Positions 1-5,616 are shown, counted from the first letter of the stretch. The stretch: 5,646 nucleotides of DNA from Anaerolineae bacterium (GCA_026417715.1 JAOACU010000199.1:1-5646); one strand, 5' to 3'. Notes: a model not told the origin generated them from the sequence alone. Program-made: numbers and translations.

Positions 1-1
1 G

Positions 2-109
2 ATTCGGTTTATGCCGCCGCTAATGATTCCGCGCGAACTCGAGGATGAGGGGTTGCACATTTTCGAGAGTGCGGTCGCAGACACAGAAAGACAGTTCTTA
101 CGCTTGTAA
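2..109 (+). CDS. C-terminal end of a probable class III (PLP-dependent) aminotransferase, partial
   Basis: Only the last 35 codons are in the window, ending at TAA 107-109; the gene starts to the left. The fragment contains RFMPPLMIPRELEDEGLHIF, which resembles the C-terminal signature of class III aminotransferases (acetylornithine, 4-aminobutyrate and related enzymes): an 'R-hydrophobic-x-PPL' strand followed by 'xEL-x-EGL-x-I' at the start of the last helix. Such enzymes are cytosolic and move an amino group between an amino donor and a 2-oxo acid using pyridoxal phosphate. The PLP lysine and substrate residues lie outside the window, so the substrate cannot be assigned. The glycosyltransferase starts 47 bp downstream on the same strand with no terminator between them, so co-transcription is possible. 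Family assignment rests on this short motif alone. Confidence 0.7.
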   Translation: MRFMPPLMIPRELEDEGLHIFESAVADTERQFLRL

Positions 110-113
110 TCAT

Positions 114-140
114 CCACGAAGGACACGAAGGGACACGAAG
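114..140. repeat. Short tandem repeat (CACGAAGG type) in the gap before the glycosyltransferase
   Basis: Two exact adjacent copies of GGACACGAAG (121-130 and 131-140) are preceded by a partial copy, CCACGAA (114-120). They fill over half of the 47-bp gap between the aminotransferase stop and the glycosyltransferase start. I recognise this motif from memory as common intergenic filler in environmental bacterial genomes; I know of no function. The GAAG at its end is the only purine-rich stretch upstream of the next start codon, but at about 16 nt it is too far away to be a convincing ribosome binding site. Confidence 0.75.
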
Positions 141-156
141 AAATAATTCTTGACAA

Positions 157-894
157 ATGGATTCGATCGAGATTCTGGGTGTCCGCGTAGACAACGTCAC
201 CTATGCCGATGCGCTTGCGCGCGTGGAGGAATTTCTGCGTGCAGGGACGTTCCATCAAATCGCGACCGTCAACCCTGAATTTGTGGTGATTGCGCAAACG
301 CACACCGAATTTCGCCGCGTGTTGAACGCGTGCGCGCTGAATGTGCCCGACGGAGTGGGTTTGTTATGGGCGGCGCGGCGTTTGGGTACACCACTCCGCG
401 AGCGTGTGGCAGGACAAGACCTTGTGGATCGCATCTGCGCGCTGGCGGCGGAACGCGGCGACAAGGTTTTTTTGCTGGGCGCGCGTGAGGGCATTGCGGC
501 GCGCGCGGCGGAGGAACTGAAAAGGCGGTATCCGCGATTGGAGATTGGAGATTGTTATGCGGGGTCGCCGGCACGCGAAGAGGAAGACGAAATCGTGGCG
601 CGTGTGAATGCATCGGGGGCGCGCATTTTGTTCGTGGCATACGGACCACCCAAGCAAGAGTTGTGGATTGCGCGCGTGGCGTCGCGTTTGAACTATGTGG
701 CAGTGGCAATGGGTGTTGGTGGAACGTTCGATACACTCGCGGGCGTGGTGCCACGCGCGCCCAAGTGGATGCGCGACGCGGGATTCGAGTGGACGTATCG
801 CTTGTTGCGCGAGCCGCGTCGCATCAAACGTCAGTGGCGCATTCCGTACTTTATGTGGCTGGTTATCAAGTCGTCTGGTCAAAAAGTCAAATAG
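157..894 (+). CDS. WecG/TagA/CpsF-family (GT26) glycosyltransferase
   Basis: A complete 245-residue protein, the usual length for GT26. Family members transfer an N-acetylmannosamine-type sugar from a UDP donor to a lipid-linked GlcNAc at the inner face of the membrane, in teichoic acid, enterobacterial common antigen or exopolysaccharide synthesis. Conserved features seen are T37 and N39 (TVNPEF), D65 in VPDGVG (the proposed catalytic base), GQD at 86-88, and GPPKQE at 163-168 with Q167. This numbering matches, from memory, the residues reported for Thermoanaerobacter TagA. The C-terminal region, about 199-245, is rich in Arg, Lys and Trp (R215, R218, R221, R222, K224, R225) like the appendage that binds membrane and completes the active site in TagA. 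The start is fixed by an in-frame TGA at 151-153 just upstream; no clear Shine-Dalgarno is seen. The last codons and TAG lie in a repeat-derived hairpin. The exact sugar and polymer are unknown because no other polysaccharide gene is in view. Confidence 0.93.
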   Translation: MDSIEILGVRVDNVTYADALARVEEFLRAGTFHQIATVNPEFVVIAQTHTEFRRVLNACALNVPDGVGLLWAARRLGTPLRERVAGQDLVDRICALAAERGDKVFLLGAREGIAARAAEELKRRYPRLEIGDCYAGSPAREEEDEIVARVNASGARILFVAYGPPKQELWIARVASRLNYVAVAMGVGGTFDTLAGVVPRAPKWMRDAGFEWTYRLLREPRRIKRQWRIPYFMWLVIKSSGQKVK

Positions 895-933
895 TCGGAT
901 AGTTCTCGCTCAACTATCCGACTATTTGCTTTT
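881..933. terminator. Bidirectional intrinsic terminator between convergent genes
   Basis: A perfect 17-bp inverted repeat (CAAATAGTCGGATAGTT at 888-904, complement at 912-928) encloses a 7-nt loop. On the plus strand the stem is followed by CTTTTG; on the minus strand it is followed after two bases by five T (881-885 read in reverse). It lies between the glycosyltransferase (plus) and the response regulator (minus), so it can end both transcripts. The stem is only moderately GC-rich and the T tracts are short, so efficiency is uncertain. The left arm contains the glycosyltransferase stop codon (892-894). Confidence 0.7.
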
Positions 934-939
934 GACCAC

Positions 940-987
940 GCGACAATTTGACTAGGCGACGATTTGACTATGCGACTACTTGACTAT
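940..987. repeat. Three tandem 16-bp units, consensus GCGACNATTTGACTAT
   Basis: The units are 940-955 (ends TTTGACTAG), 956-971 (GCGACGATTTGACTAT) and 972-987 (GCGACTACTTGACTAT). They differ at a few positions only. The third unit overlaps the 3' end of the response regulator gene and supplies its last residues and its TAG stop (976-978, minus strand). The arms of the neighbouring hairpin at 888-928 contain the related string CTATCCGACTATTTG, so hairpin and tandem array probably share an origin. Confidence 0.85.
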
Positions 988-1629
988 GAATTTGTATCCC
1001 TTGCCGCGCTCGGTGAGTAGATAACACGGCGCGCTCGGATCGTCTTCCACTTTTTCGCGCAACCAACGAATATGCACATCGAGCGTGCGCGTATCACCCA
1101 TATAATCGGTGTCCCACACTTGACGCATCAAGGTCTTGCGCGTGACGACTTGATTTGCCTGTTCCATCAACGTTTTCAACAAAAGAAATTCTTTCGGAGT
1201 CAGAGAAAAAGTTTTATTGCCGCGCGTCAAGCGACGTTTCTCTAGGTCGAGTGTAAACTTGCCAACGGTGATCACACGCGGAGGACGTTCCTCGATTGCC
1301 GACTTGACTCGCGCCGCAAGACGTTTGAACACGGTCGGTTTGGTCACGATCTCCGCAAAACTCAACACACCGTCCAATTTGGCATTCGGGGGTGTAATCA
1401 AAATAATTGGCGTGCCCGTGTTCTTCAACTTGCGACACAGGTTTTTGCAATTCAAACGCGGCGACGTCGTGTCCACCACAATTGCGTCCGGGTGATGCGC
1501 TTGTACTTGCTTGAGGGCTTGGCGCCCGCTGTGCGCCGCGAGAATGGTGTACTCTTTTTTACTAAAACATTTGGCGTACGCGTCTGTATCACTTTGGTCG
1601 TTGGCAACGAGCAAAACGGTGAATGGCAT
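976..1629 (-). CDS. OmpR/PhoB-family response regulator with an atypical, shortened receiver domain
   Basis: The protein has 217 residues: an N-terminal receiver (about 4-113) and a C-terminal winged-helix DNA-binding domain (about 119-217). In the receiver, D53 (IVVDTTSP) is the predicted phospho-acceptor, T79 the switch threonine and K97 (TKP) the conserved lysine. However, the acidic pair that binds magnesium reads N10-D11 instead of E/D-D, and the T79-K97 stretch is about four residues shorter than in PhoB and lacks the GADDY motif. The DNA-binding domain is canonical: LTPKEFLLL at 143-151, the recognition-helix region DTRTLDVHIRWLREKVE (179-195) and the GKGYKF wing (209-214). An ATG at 1686 would add 19 residues, but it lies inside the promoter (1666-1694), whereas 1629 has a GGAG eight bases upstream and begins directly with the receiver's first strand. 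The gene lies 78 bp downstream of the ABC exporter pair on the same strand. No histidine kinase is in the window, so signal and targets are unknown; autoregulation or control of the exporter is only a guess. Confidence 0.92.
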   Translation of the reverse strand: MPFTVLLVANDQSDTDAYAKCFSKKEYTILAAHSGRQALKQVQAHHPDAIVVDTTSPRLNCKNLCRKLKNTGTPIILITPPNAKLDGVLSFAEIVTKPTVFKRLAARVKSAIEERPPRVITVGKFTLDLEKRRLTRGNKTFSLTPKEFLLLKTLMEQANQVVTRKTLMRQVWDTDYMGDTRTLDVHIRWLREKVEDDPSAPCYLLTERGKGYKFIVK

Positions 1630-1637
1630 AAGAACGA

Positions 1638-1641
1638 CTCC
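1638..1641 (-). promoter_or_regulatory. Shine-Dalgarno GGAG that fixes the response regulator start
   Basis: On the minus strand, CGGAG stands eight bases before the ATG at 1629. No equivalent lies ahead of the more upstream in-frame ATGs at 1686 and 1683. This favours the 217-residue protein over the 236-residue one. Confidence 0.7.
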
Positions 1642-1665
1642 GAAAAAACTCAAACGGACGCTTGG

Positions 1666-1694
1666 ATTATATCCAATCTGCATCAAGTTGGCAA
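1666..1694 (-). promoter_or_regulatory. Sigma70-type promoter for the response regulator
   Basis: Read on the minus strand, TTGCCA (1694-1689, 5 of 6 consensus bases) is followed by a 17-bp spacer and a perfect TATAAT (1671-1666). Predicted initiation near 1659 gives a leader of about 30 nt carrying the GGAG before the ATG at 1629. It sits in the 78-bp gap after the ABC gene, so the regulator can be transcribed independently. No terminator is seen between the ABC gene and this promoter, so read-through is also likely. Confidence 0.75.
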
Positions 1695-1707
1695 TTGTTC
1701 CTTTTTC

Positions 1708-3594
1708 CTATCGCACATCCTGAAACTGACTGGTGTATAGTTCGTAGTACACACCACGACGCGCCAGTAATTCCTCGTGCGTACCACGCTCGACGATTTC
1801 GCCGTCTTTGAGTACCAACACTTGATCCGCGTTGCGAATCGTGGACAAGCGATGCGCGATGACGAAACTTGTCCTGAGCGGAGTCGAAGGACTTGTACGT
1901 CCGCGCAAGAGTGTTTCCAACGCCTGCTGAATCAAGCGCTCGGTGCGCGTGTCCACCGATGAAGTTGCTTCGTCGAGAATCAAGATGCGCGGATTCGCAA
2001 GCGCGGCGCGCGCAATCGCAATGAGTTGGCGTTGCCCTTGACTCAAGCCAATCCCGCGTTCACCCAACACGGTGTCGTACTTGTTCGGCAAGCGTTGAAT
2101 GAACGAATCGGCGCACACGAGTTGCGCCGCCGCGATCACCTCTTCGTCCGTCGCATCGGGACGACCGTAGCGAATGTTGTTCATCACCGTATCGCTGAAG
2201 AGAAACGTATCTTGCAAAACAATACCGATTTGACGACGCAACGATGCGCGCGTCACATCGCGCACATCAATTCCATCAATCTTGACCGCACCGCCGACCA
2301 CATCGTAAAAACGCGGAATCAGGTTGACGAGCGTCGTCTTGCCCGCGCCTGTGGGACCCACAATCGCAATCGTTTGTCCGGGTTCAGCGCGCAGTGAAAC
2401 GCCACACAACACGCGTTCACCTTTTTTGTACTCGGCATCCACGTTCACAAATTCCACCACGCCGCGAATCGGCGGCATTTCGCGCGCATCGGGTTTGTCG
2501 GTCACATCGGGTTGCGTATCGAGCAAATCGAAAATGCGTTCCGCGCCCGCGACAGCACTTTGGATGTTCGTCCACAACACCGAGATTTGTTGAATCGGCT
2601 GATTGAAGCGTTGCACATAACCGAGAAAGGTGACGATCAAACCGAGCGAAACCGTCGTGCCGAACAAATCCTGCCCGCGCAAAAACGCGATGCCACCCAC
2701 GACGACGACAATCGCCATTGCGAGATAGCCCAACGCTTCGAGCGTGGGCGCCAGCGCGGCGGTGAACGCGACGGCGCGGATACTTGCATCACGATACGCC
2801 GCGCTCGAGCGCTCGAATTCAGCAATGTTGGCTTCCTCGCGATGAAATGCTTGCACTTCGCGCACGCCTGCGATGCTCTCTTGCAAGTTCGCACTCACGT
2901 TGCCGATTTCTTGCCGCGTGCGCCGAAACGCGCGACGCGCTTGGGTAGAAAAGAATGTCGTCGCTAGAATCATCAGCGGGATGACGGACATACTGATCAG
3001 CGCGTACACCACACTCTTGGTCAGCATCGTCCACGCGATCCACACGAGCAACAGCGCGCCGCTGAGCACTTGAATCAATGCAAAGTTGATGACTTGTTGC
3101 AATGTGTCCGTGTCACTCGTGATGCGACTCATCAGGTTGCCTGCGGCGTTCTCGGCGTAGAAACCGAGTGACAAGCGATGCAAATGTTCAAAGACTTGGA
3201 CGCGTAACGTTTTGAGGACGTGTTGTCCTGTCCACGTCATCGTGAAAAACATCGCGCCGCCCACAATCGCGCCGAGAATGTAAATGCCCACGAGCAACGC
3301 GACGAGACCACCCAAGCCCGCCAAGCGATCTTCAAGCGTCCACGTGGGACTGGGTGTAGTGTACCAACAATTCGTTGCACGCGGCACCAAGAAACAGTCC
3401 ACCACTTGTCCTGTCAGGTCAGGGGTAATCACTTGCGCCCACGTGTTGATGATCATCAACGATGCGACGAGAACGAGTGCCCACCAGTACGGCTTAAAGT
3501 ACGTCACCAGACGCGCGAGTGTCGTGCTGACGCGGCGCGGCTTGCGCGCTTCTTGCGCTAGGAGGTGACGCGGACCACCAGGACCACCAAACAT
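1708..3594 (-). CDS. Heterodimeric ABC exporter half-transporter, catalytically competent subunit
   Basis: The 628 residues form a type IV (ABCB-like) exporter half: six predicted membrane helices (about 38-58, 97-119, 172-190, 195-215, 277-302, 312-330) followed by one ATPase domain. Nucleotide-binding motifs are A-loop Y389, Walker A GPTGAGKT (413-420), Q-loop Q461, signature LSQGQ (517-521), Walker B LILDE with catalytic E542, D-loop SSVD (545-548) and H-loop H581. The signature is non-canonical (Gln for the first Gly) while the hydrolytic residues are intact. This complements the adjacent half-transporter and implies a heterodimer with one consensus and one degenerate ATP site, probably exporting lipids, peptides or drugs; the substrate cannot be read from sequence. 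The start has a strong GGAGGT six bases upstream and overlaps the previous stop by one base. Residues 568-575 (SPSTPLRT) are an extra in-frame insertion from a short repeat. The first periplasmic-side loop is long and has two cysteines, C67 and C76. Confidence 0.95.
   Translation of the reverse strand: MFGGPGGPRHLLAQEARKPRRVSTTLARLVTYFKPYWWALVLVASLMIINTWAQVITPDLTGQVVDCFLVPRATNCWYTTPSPTWTLEDRLAGLGGLVALLVGIYILGAIVGGAMFFTMTWTGQHVLKTLRVQVFEHLHRLSLGFYAENAAGNLMSRITSDTDTLQQVINFALIQVLSGALLLVWIAWTMLTKSVVYALISMSVIPLMILATTFFSTQARRAFRRTRQEIGNVSANLQESIAGVREVQAFHREEANIAEFERSSAAYRDASIRAVAFTAALAPTLEALGYLAMAIVVVVGGIAFLRGQDLFGTTVSLGLIVTFLGYVQRFNQPIQQISVLWTNIQSAVAGAERIFDLLDTQPDVTDKPDAREMPPIRGVVEFVNVDAEYKKGERVLCGVSLRAEPGQTIAIVGPTGAGKTTLVNLIPRFYDVVGGAVKIDGIDVRDVTRASLRRQIGIVLQDTFLFSDTVMNNIRYGRPDATDEEVIAAAQLVCADSFIQRLPNKYDTVLGERGIGLSQGQRQLIAIARAALANPRILILDEATSSVDTRTERLIQQALETLLRGRTSPSTPLRTSFVIAHRLSTIRNADQVLVLKDGEIVERGTHEELLARRGVYYELYTSQFQDVR
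1867..1896. repeat. 24-bp in-frame repeat insertion flanked by a 6-bp direct duplication
   Basis: ACTTGT occurs at 1867-1872 and again at 1891-1896, flanking the 18-bp core 1873-1890 (CCTGAGCGGAGTCGAAGG). With flanking bases the core has short inverted ends (GTCCT/AGGAC). The paralogous gene has a single ACTTGT in the same context (CACGAAACTTGTCCG, 3833-3847) and no core, so the extra 24 bp look inserted with duplication of the target. The sequence matches, from memory, a very widespread short palindrome-like bacterial repeat. It adds eight codons and keeps the ABC reading frame open. Confidence 0.85.
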
Positions 3595-3606
3595 CAGCGC
3601 ACCTCC
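3592..3606 (-). promoter_or_regulatory. Translational coupling site: GGAGGT Shine-Dalgarno plus TGATG stop/start overlap
   Basis: Read on the minus strand, GGAGGT (3606-3601) lies six bases before the ATG at 3594-3592. The stop TGA of the upstream half-transporter (3596-3594) shares its last A with that ATG. The Shine-Dalgarno lies within the upstream gene's final codons. This arrangement usually couples translation and favours matched amounts of two partner subunits. Confidence 0.85.
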
Positions 3607-5474
3607 CCGAAGACCGATGACGGATGACCGATGACGGACGACGAGGTGTCGGTCTTCGGTCTTCGGTCATCGGTCATTCGCGCGTCGTCTGTCAACTGCG
3701 AATAATAAATCTCCGCGTACAGTTCGCTCTCTTCCAACAATTCCGCGTGCGTGCCGCGCGCAACGATTTCGCCCTTGTCCAATACGAGGATTTGATCCGC
3801 GTTTTGCACCGTGCTGATGCGTTGTGCGATCACGAAACTTGTCCGACCCTTCATCAATCGGTCGAGCGCGTGTTGAATACGTCGCTCGGTGGCATAGTCC
3901 ACGCTACTCGTCGAATCGTCGAGGATGAGGATACGCGGGTTGAGCAACAGCGCGCGTGCAATCGCGATGCGTTGTTTTTGTCCGCCACTCAACGTTTGCC
4001 CGCGTTCGCCGACAAGCGTATCGTAACCGTTCGGAAAACTCGTGATGAACTCGTGGGCGTCGGCGGCGCGCGCGGCGGCAATCACTTCGTCGAGTGTCGC
4101 ATCGGGACGACCGAACGCGATGTTGTCGCGAATCGTGCCACTGAAGAGCGTGGCATCCTGTAGCACCACACCGATTTGCGAACGCAACGATTCGAGTGTC
4201 ACCTCGCGCACATCGTAACCATCAATCAGCACGCGCCCTTCAGTCACATCGTAGAAACGCGGGATGAGATTGATGATCGTCGTCTTGCCGCTCCCCGTCG
4301 CGCCGAGTAGTGCAATCGTTTGTCCGGGCAACGCCTCGAAACTGACGCGCGACAGCACAGGACGATCGCTCCCAAAATATCGAAAGGTCACGTTCTCGAA
4401 TTTCACATGCCCGCGAATCGGCGGCAAGGTGATTGCGTTCGGTTTGTTGCTCACCTCGCTGCGCGTGTCGAGAATCTCAAAGATGCGCGCGGCGGATGCC
4501 GATGCTTGCGACATTTGCGCAACGATAAAGCCGAGTTGTCCGAGTGGAAAGAAAACGAAAACGAGATAGAGCGAAAATTTTTGCCACTCGCCGATGGTGA
4601 GTGTGCCCGCTAGAATTTGTTGACCGCCGAAGTACAACACGGCGGCTTGACCCAGATTGGCAATCAAAAAGATGAACGGGAACAAAAACGAGAACACGCG
4701 ACTGATGACAAGTTGCTGATGCATCAACTCATCGGCGGCGCGCGCAAAGCGCGCTTGTTCACTCGCCTCACGCACAAACGCTTTGACGACTTTGATGCCC
4801 GCAAGGTTTTCTTGCAAAATCGTGTTGAGCGCAGAGAGTTTTTGTTGCACGCGCATAAACAGCGGTTGACTCACCGCGCCGAAGGTGAAAAACAAAATCA
4901 TCGCAATTGGCAAGGTGGGCAACACGACCAGCGTGAGCGTGGCGTTCGTCAACCACAACACGATGAGCGTGCCGAACAAAAAGACGAACGCCTGCAACGC
5001 CATCATCAAACCTTGCCCGATGAAGATACGCACTTTTTCCACGTCATCGGTGGCGCGAATCATCAATTGTCCGGTTTGCGCTTGATCGTGGTACGAAAAC
5101 GAGAGCCGCTGAATCTTGGCAAACAATTCGTTGCGCAAATCGAACGCCACACCTTGCGACACGCGTTCGGCGTTGTACGCTTGCGAAAACGCAAACACGC
5201 CGCGCATCACTGCAAAACCGACGATACCAATCGCTGACGCCATCAGCCACGTCTCCGCATCGGGTTGTGTGACCCCGCGCGCAATCGTGTCAATCGTTGC
5301 TTCAACGAGTTGAGGGACGATGAGTTGTGCCAGAATCGAGAGGAACAAACTAGTGTAGGCAATCACCGCCACGCGACGATAGCGTCCCAAATATCGAATC
5401 GCGCGTTGCAGTCCAACATAACTCACGCGCTCGCCGCGCGCGCGTGGAGATTGCATTGTCATTGAAGTTTGCAT
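3594..5474 (-). CDS. Heterodimeric ABC exporter half-transporter, degenerate-site subunit
   Basis: The 626 residues form a type IV exporter half with about six membrane helices (roughly 34-56, 76-98, 155-176, 180-199, 258-282, 296-318) and a C-terminal ATPase. Motifs are A-loop Y366, Walker A GATGSGKT (391-398), Q-loop Q439, signature LSGGQ (495-499), Walker B LILDD with D520 in place of the catalytic Glu, D-loop SSVD (523-526) and Q551 where the H-loop His belongs. Its own ATP site is therefore degenerate, but its canonical LSGGQ should complete the active site of the partner encoded next. The pattern and gene order (degenerate first, competent second) resemble TM287/288. The chosen ATG at 5474 lies about one or two bases from the predicted transcription start; ATGs at 5462 and 5456 are alternatives, and none has a Shine-Dalgarno. 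Residues 600-626 (from MTDD to GEVR) are encoded by an inverted repeat and probably are not part of the ancestral protein, which would have ended near QLTDDAR. Confidence 0.95.
   Translation of the reverse strand: MQTSMTMQSPRARGERVSYVGLQRAIRYLGRYRRVAVIAYTSLFLSILAQLIVPQLVEATIDTIARGVTQPDAETWLMASAIGIVGFAVMRGVFAFSQAYNAERVSQGVAFDLRNELFAKIQRLSFSYHDQAQTGQLMIRATDDVEKVRIFIGQGLMMALQAFVFLFGTLIVLWLTNATLTLVVLPTLPIAMILFFTFGAVSQPLFMRVQQKLSALNTILQENLAGIKVVKAFVREASEQARFARAADELMHQQLVISRVFSFLFPFIFLIANLGQAAVLYFGGQQILAGTLTIGEWQKFSLYLVFVFFPLGQLGFIVAQMSQASASAARIFEILDTRSEVSNKPNAITLPPIRGHVKFENVTFRYFGSDRPVLSRVSFEALPGQTIALLGATGSGKTTIINLIPRFYDVTEGRVLIDGYDVREVTLESLRSQIGVVLQDATLFSGTIRDNIAFGRPDATLDEVIAAARAADAHEFITSFPNGYDTLVGERGQTLSGGQKQRIAIARALLLNPRILILDDSTSSVDYATERRIQHALDRLMKGRTSFVIAQRISTVQNADQILVLDKGEIVARGTHAELLEESELYAEIYYSQLTDDARMTDDRRPKTDTSSSVIGHPSSVFGEVR
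3608..3677. repeat. Inverted GATGACCGAAGACC-type repeat forming the 3' end of the upstream ABC gene
   Basis: The right part (3648-3677) is built of GGTCTTC and GGTCATC units, and the left part (3608-3637) of their complements (GAAGACC, GATGACC). A perfect 12-bp inverted pair, ATGACCGATGAC at 3624-3635 and its complement at 3666-3677, encloses 30 nt; other registers can also pair. Read on the coding (minus) strand, the first arm gives MTDDRRPKTD and the second gives SSVIGHPSSVFG. The second arm ends two bases from the Shine-Dalgarno of the next gene. Confidence 0.8.
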
Positions 5475-5482
5475 CGTGCTTG

Positions 5483-5510
5483 ATTATACGCTTGCAACGT
5501 AGAGTGTCAA
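5483..5510 (-). promoter_or_regulatory. Consensus sigma70-type promoter of the ABC exporter operon
   Basis: On the minus strand, perfect TTGACA (5510-5505), a 16-bp spacer and perfect TATAAT (5488-5483) lie directly upstream of the ATG at 5474. Predicted initiation near 5476 leaves almost no untranslated leader. The -35 box sits five bases from an array of 8-bp repeats (5515-5578). No operator-like palindrome is evident, so strong, perhaps constitutive, expression is the simplest reading. Confidence 0.8.
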
Positions 5511-5514
5511 AGTC

Positions 5515-5578
5515 AATGAGCCAATGAGTCAATGAGCCAATGAACCAATGAGCCAATGAGCCAATGAGCCAATGAGCC
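5515..5578. repeat. Eight tandem copies of the octamer AATGAGCC
   Basis: Eight consecutive 8-bp units run without gaps; units 2 (AATGAGTC) and 4 (AATGAACC) each have one substitution and the other six are identical. They stand immediately upstream of the exporter promoter. The minus strand reads open here with an eight-residue period (HWLIGSLA-like), which is a by-product of the repeat, not a gene. Copy number could vary by replication slippage. Confidence 0.9.
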
Positions 5579-5588
5579 AAAAAGTTCT

Positions 5589-5616
5589 TTCGTCTTTCGT
5601 CCTTCGTCTTTTGTCA
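5589..5616. repeat. Four tandem 7-bp units, TTCGTCT type
   Basis: The units TTCGTCT, TTCGTCC, TTCGTCT and TTTGTCA are contiguous. They follow the octamer array by ten bases. No coding role is seen. The last unit overlaps the possible -35 box of the outward promoter. Confidence 0.7.

Noticed and set aside
114..140. CRISPR-like or operator array in the gap before the glycosyltransferase
   Set aside because: The copies are only about 10 bp and directly adjacent with no spacers; it is a simple tandem repeat.
150..155. TTGACA just before the glycosyltransferase start as a -35 box
   Set aside because: No acceptable -10 lies 16-18 bp downstream, and such a promoter would start inside the gene. The match looks like chance.
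269..882. Two long minus-strand open frames across the glycosyltransferase
   Set aside because: Both are antisense to a gene with intact catalytic motifs, rich in Arg, His and Pro, and match no family I recognise.
1630..1686. Upstream ATG extending the response regulator by 19 residues
   Set aside because: The extension overlaps the -10 and -35 boxes, has no Shine-Dalgarno, and precedes the natural first strand of the receiver; the ATG at 1629 has GGAG at good spacing.
1777..1962. Plus-strand open frame containing CPERSRRT
   Set aside because: It is antisense to the conserved ABC ATPase domain, and that peptide is the typical translation of the inserted short repeat.
4617..5237. Long plus-strand open frame of 206 codons
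   Set aside because: It is antisense to the membrane domain of the first ABC gene, strongly basic and low in hydrophobic residues with no recognisable domain; it is a by-product of codon bias.
5350..5580. Minus-strand open frame beginning MAHWLIGSLAHW
   Set aside because: Its N-terminal half is the translated octamer array and the rest is an out-of-frame shadow of the first ABC gene.
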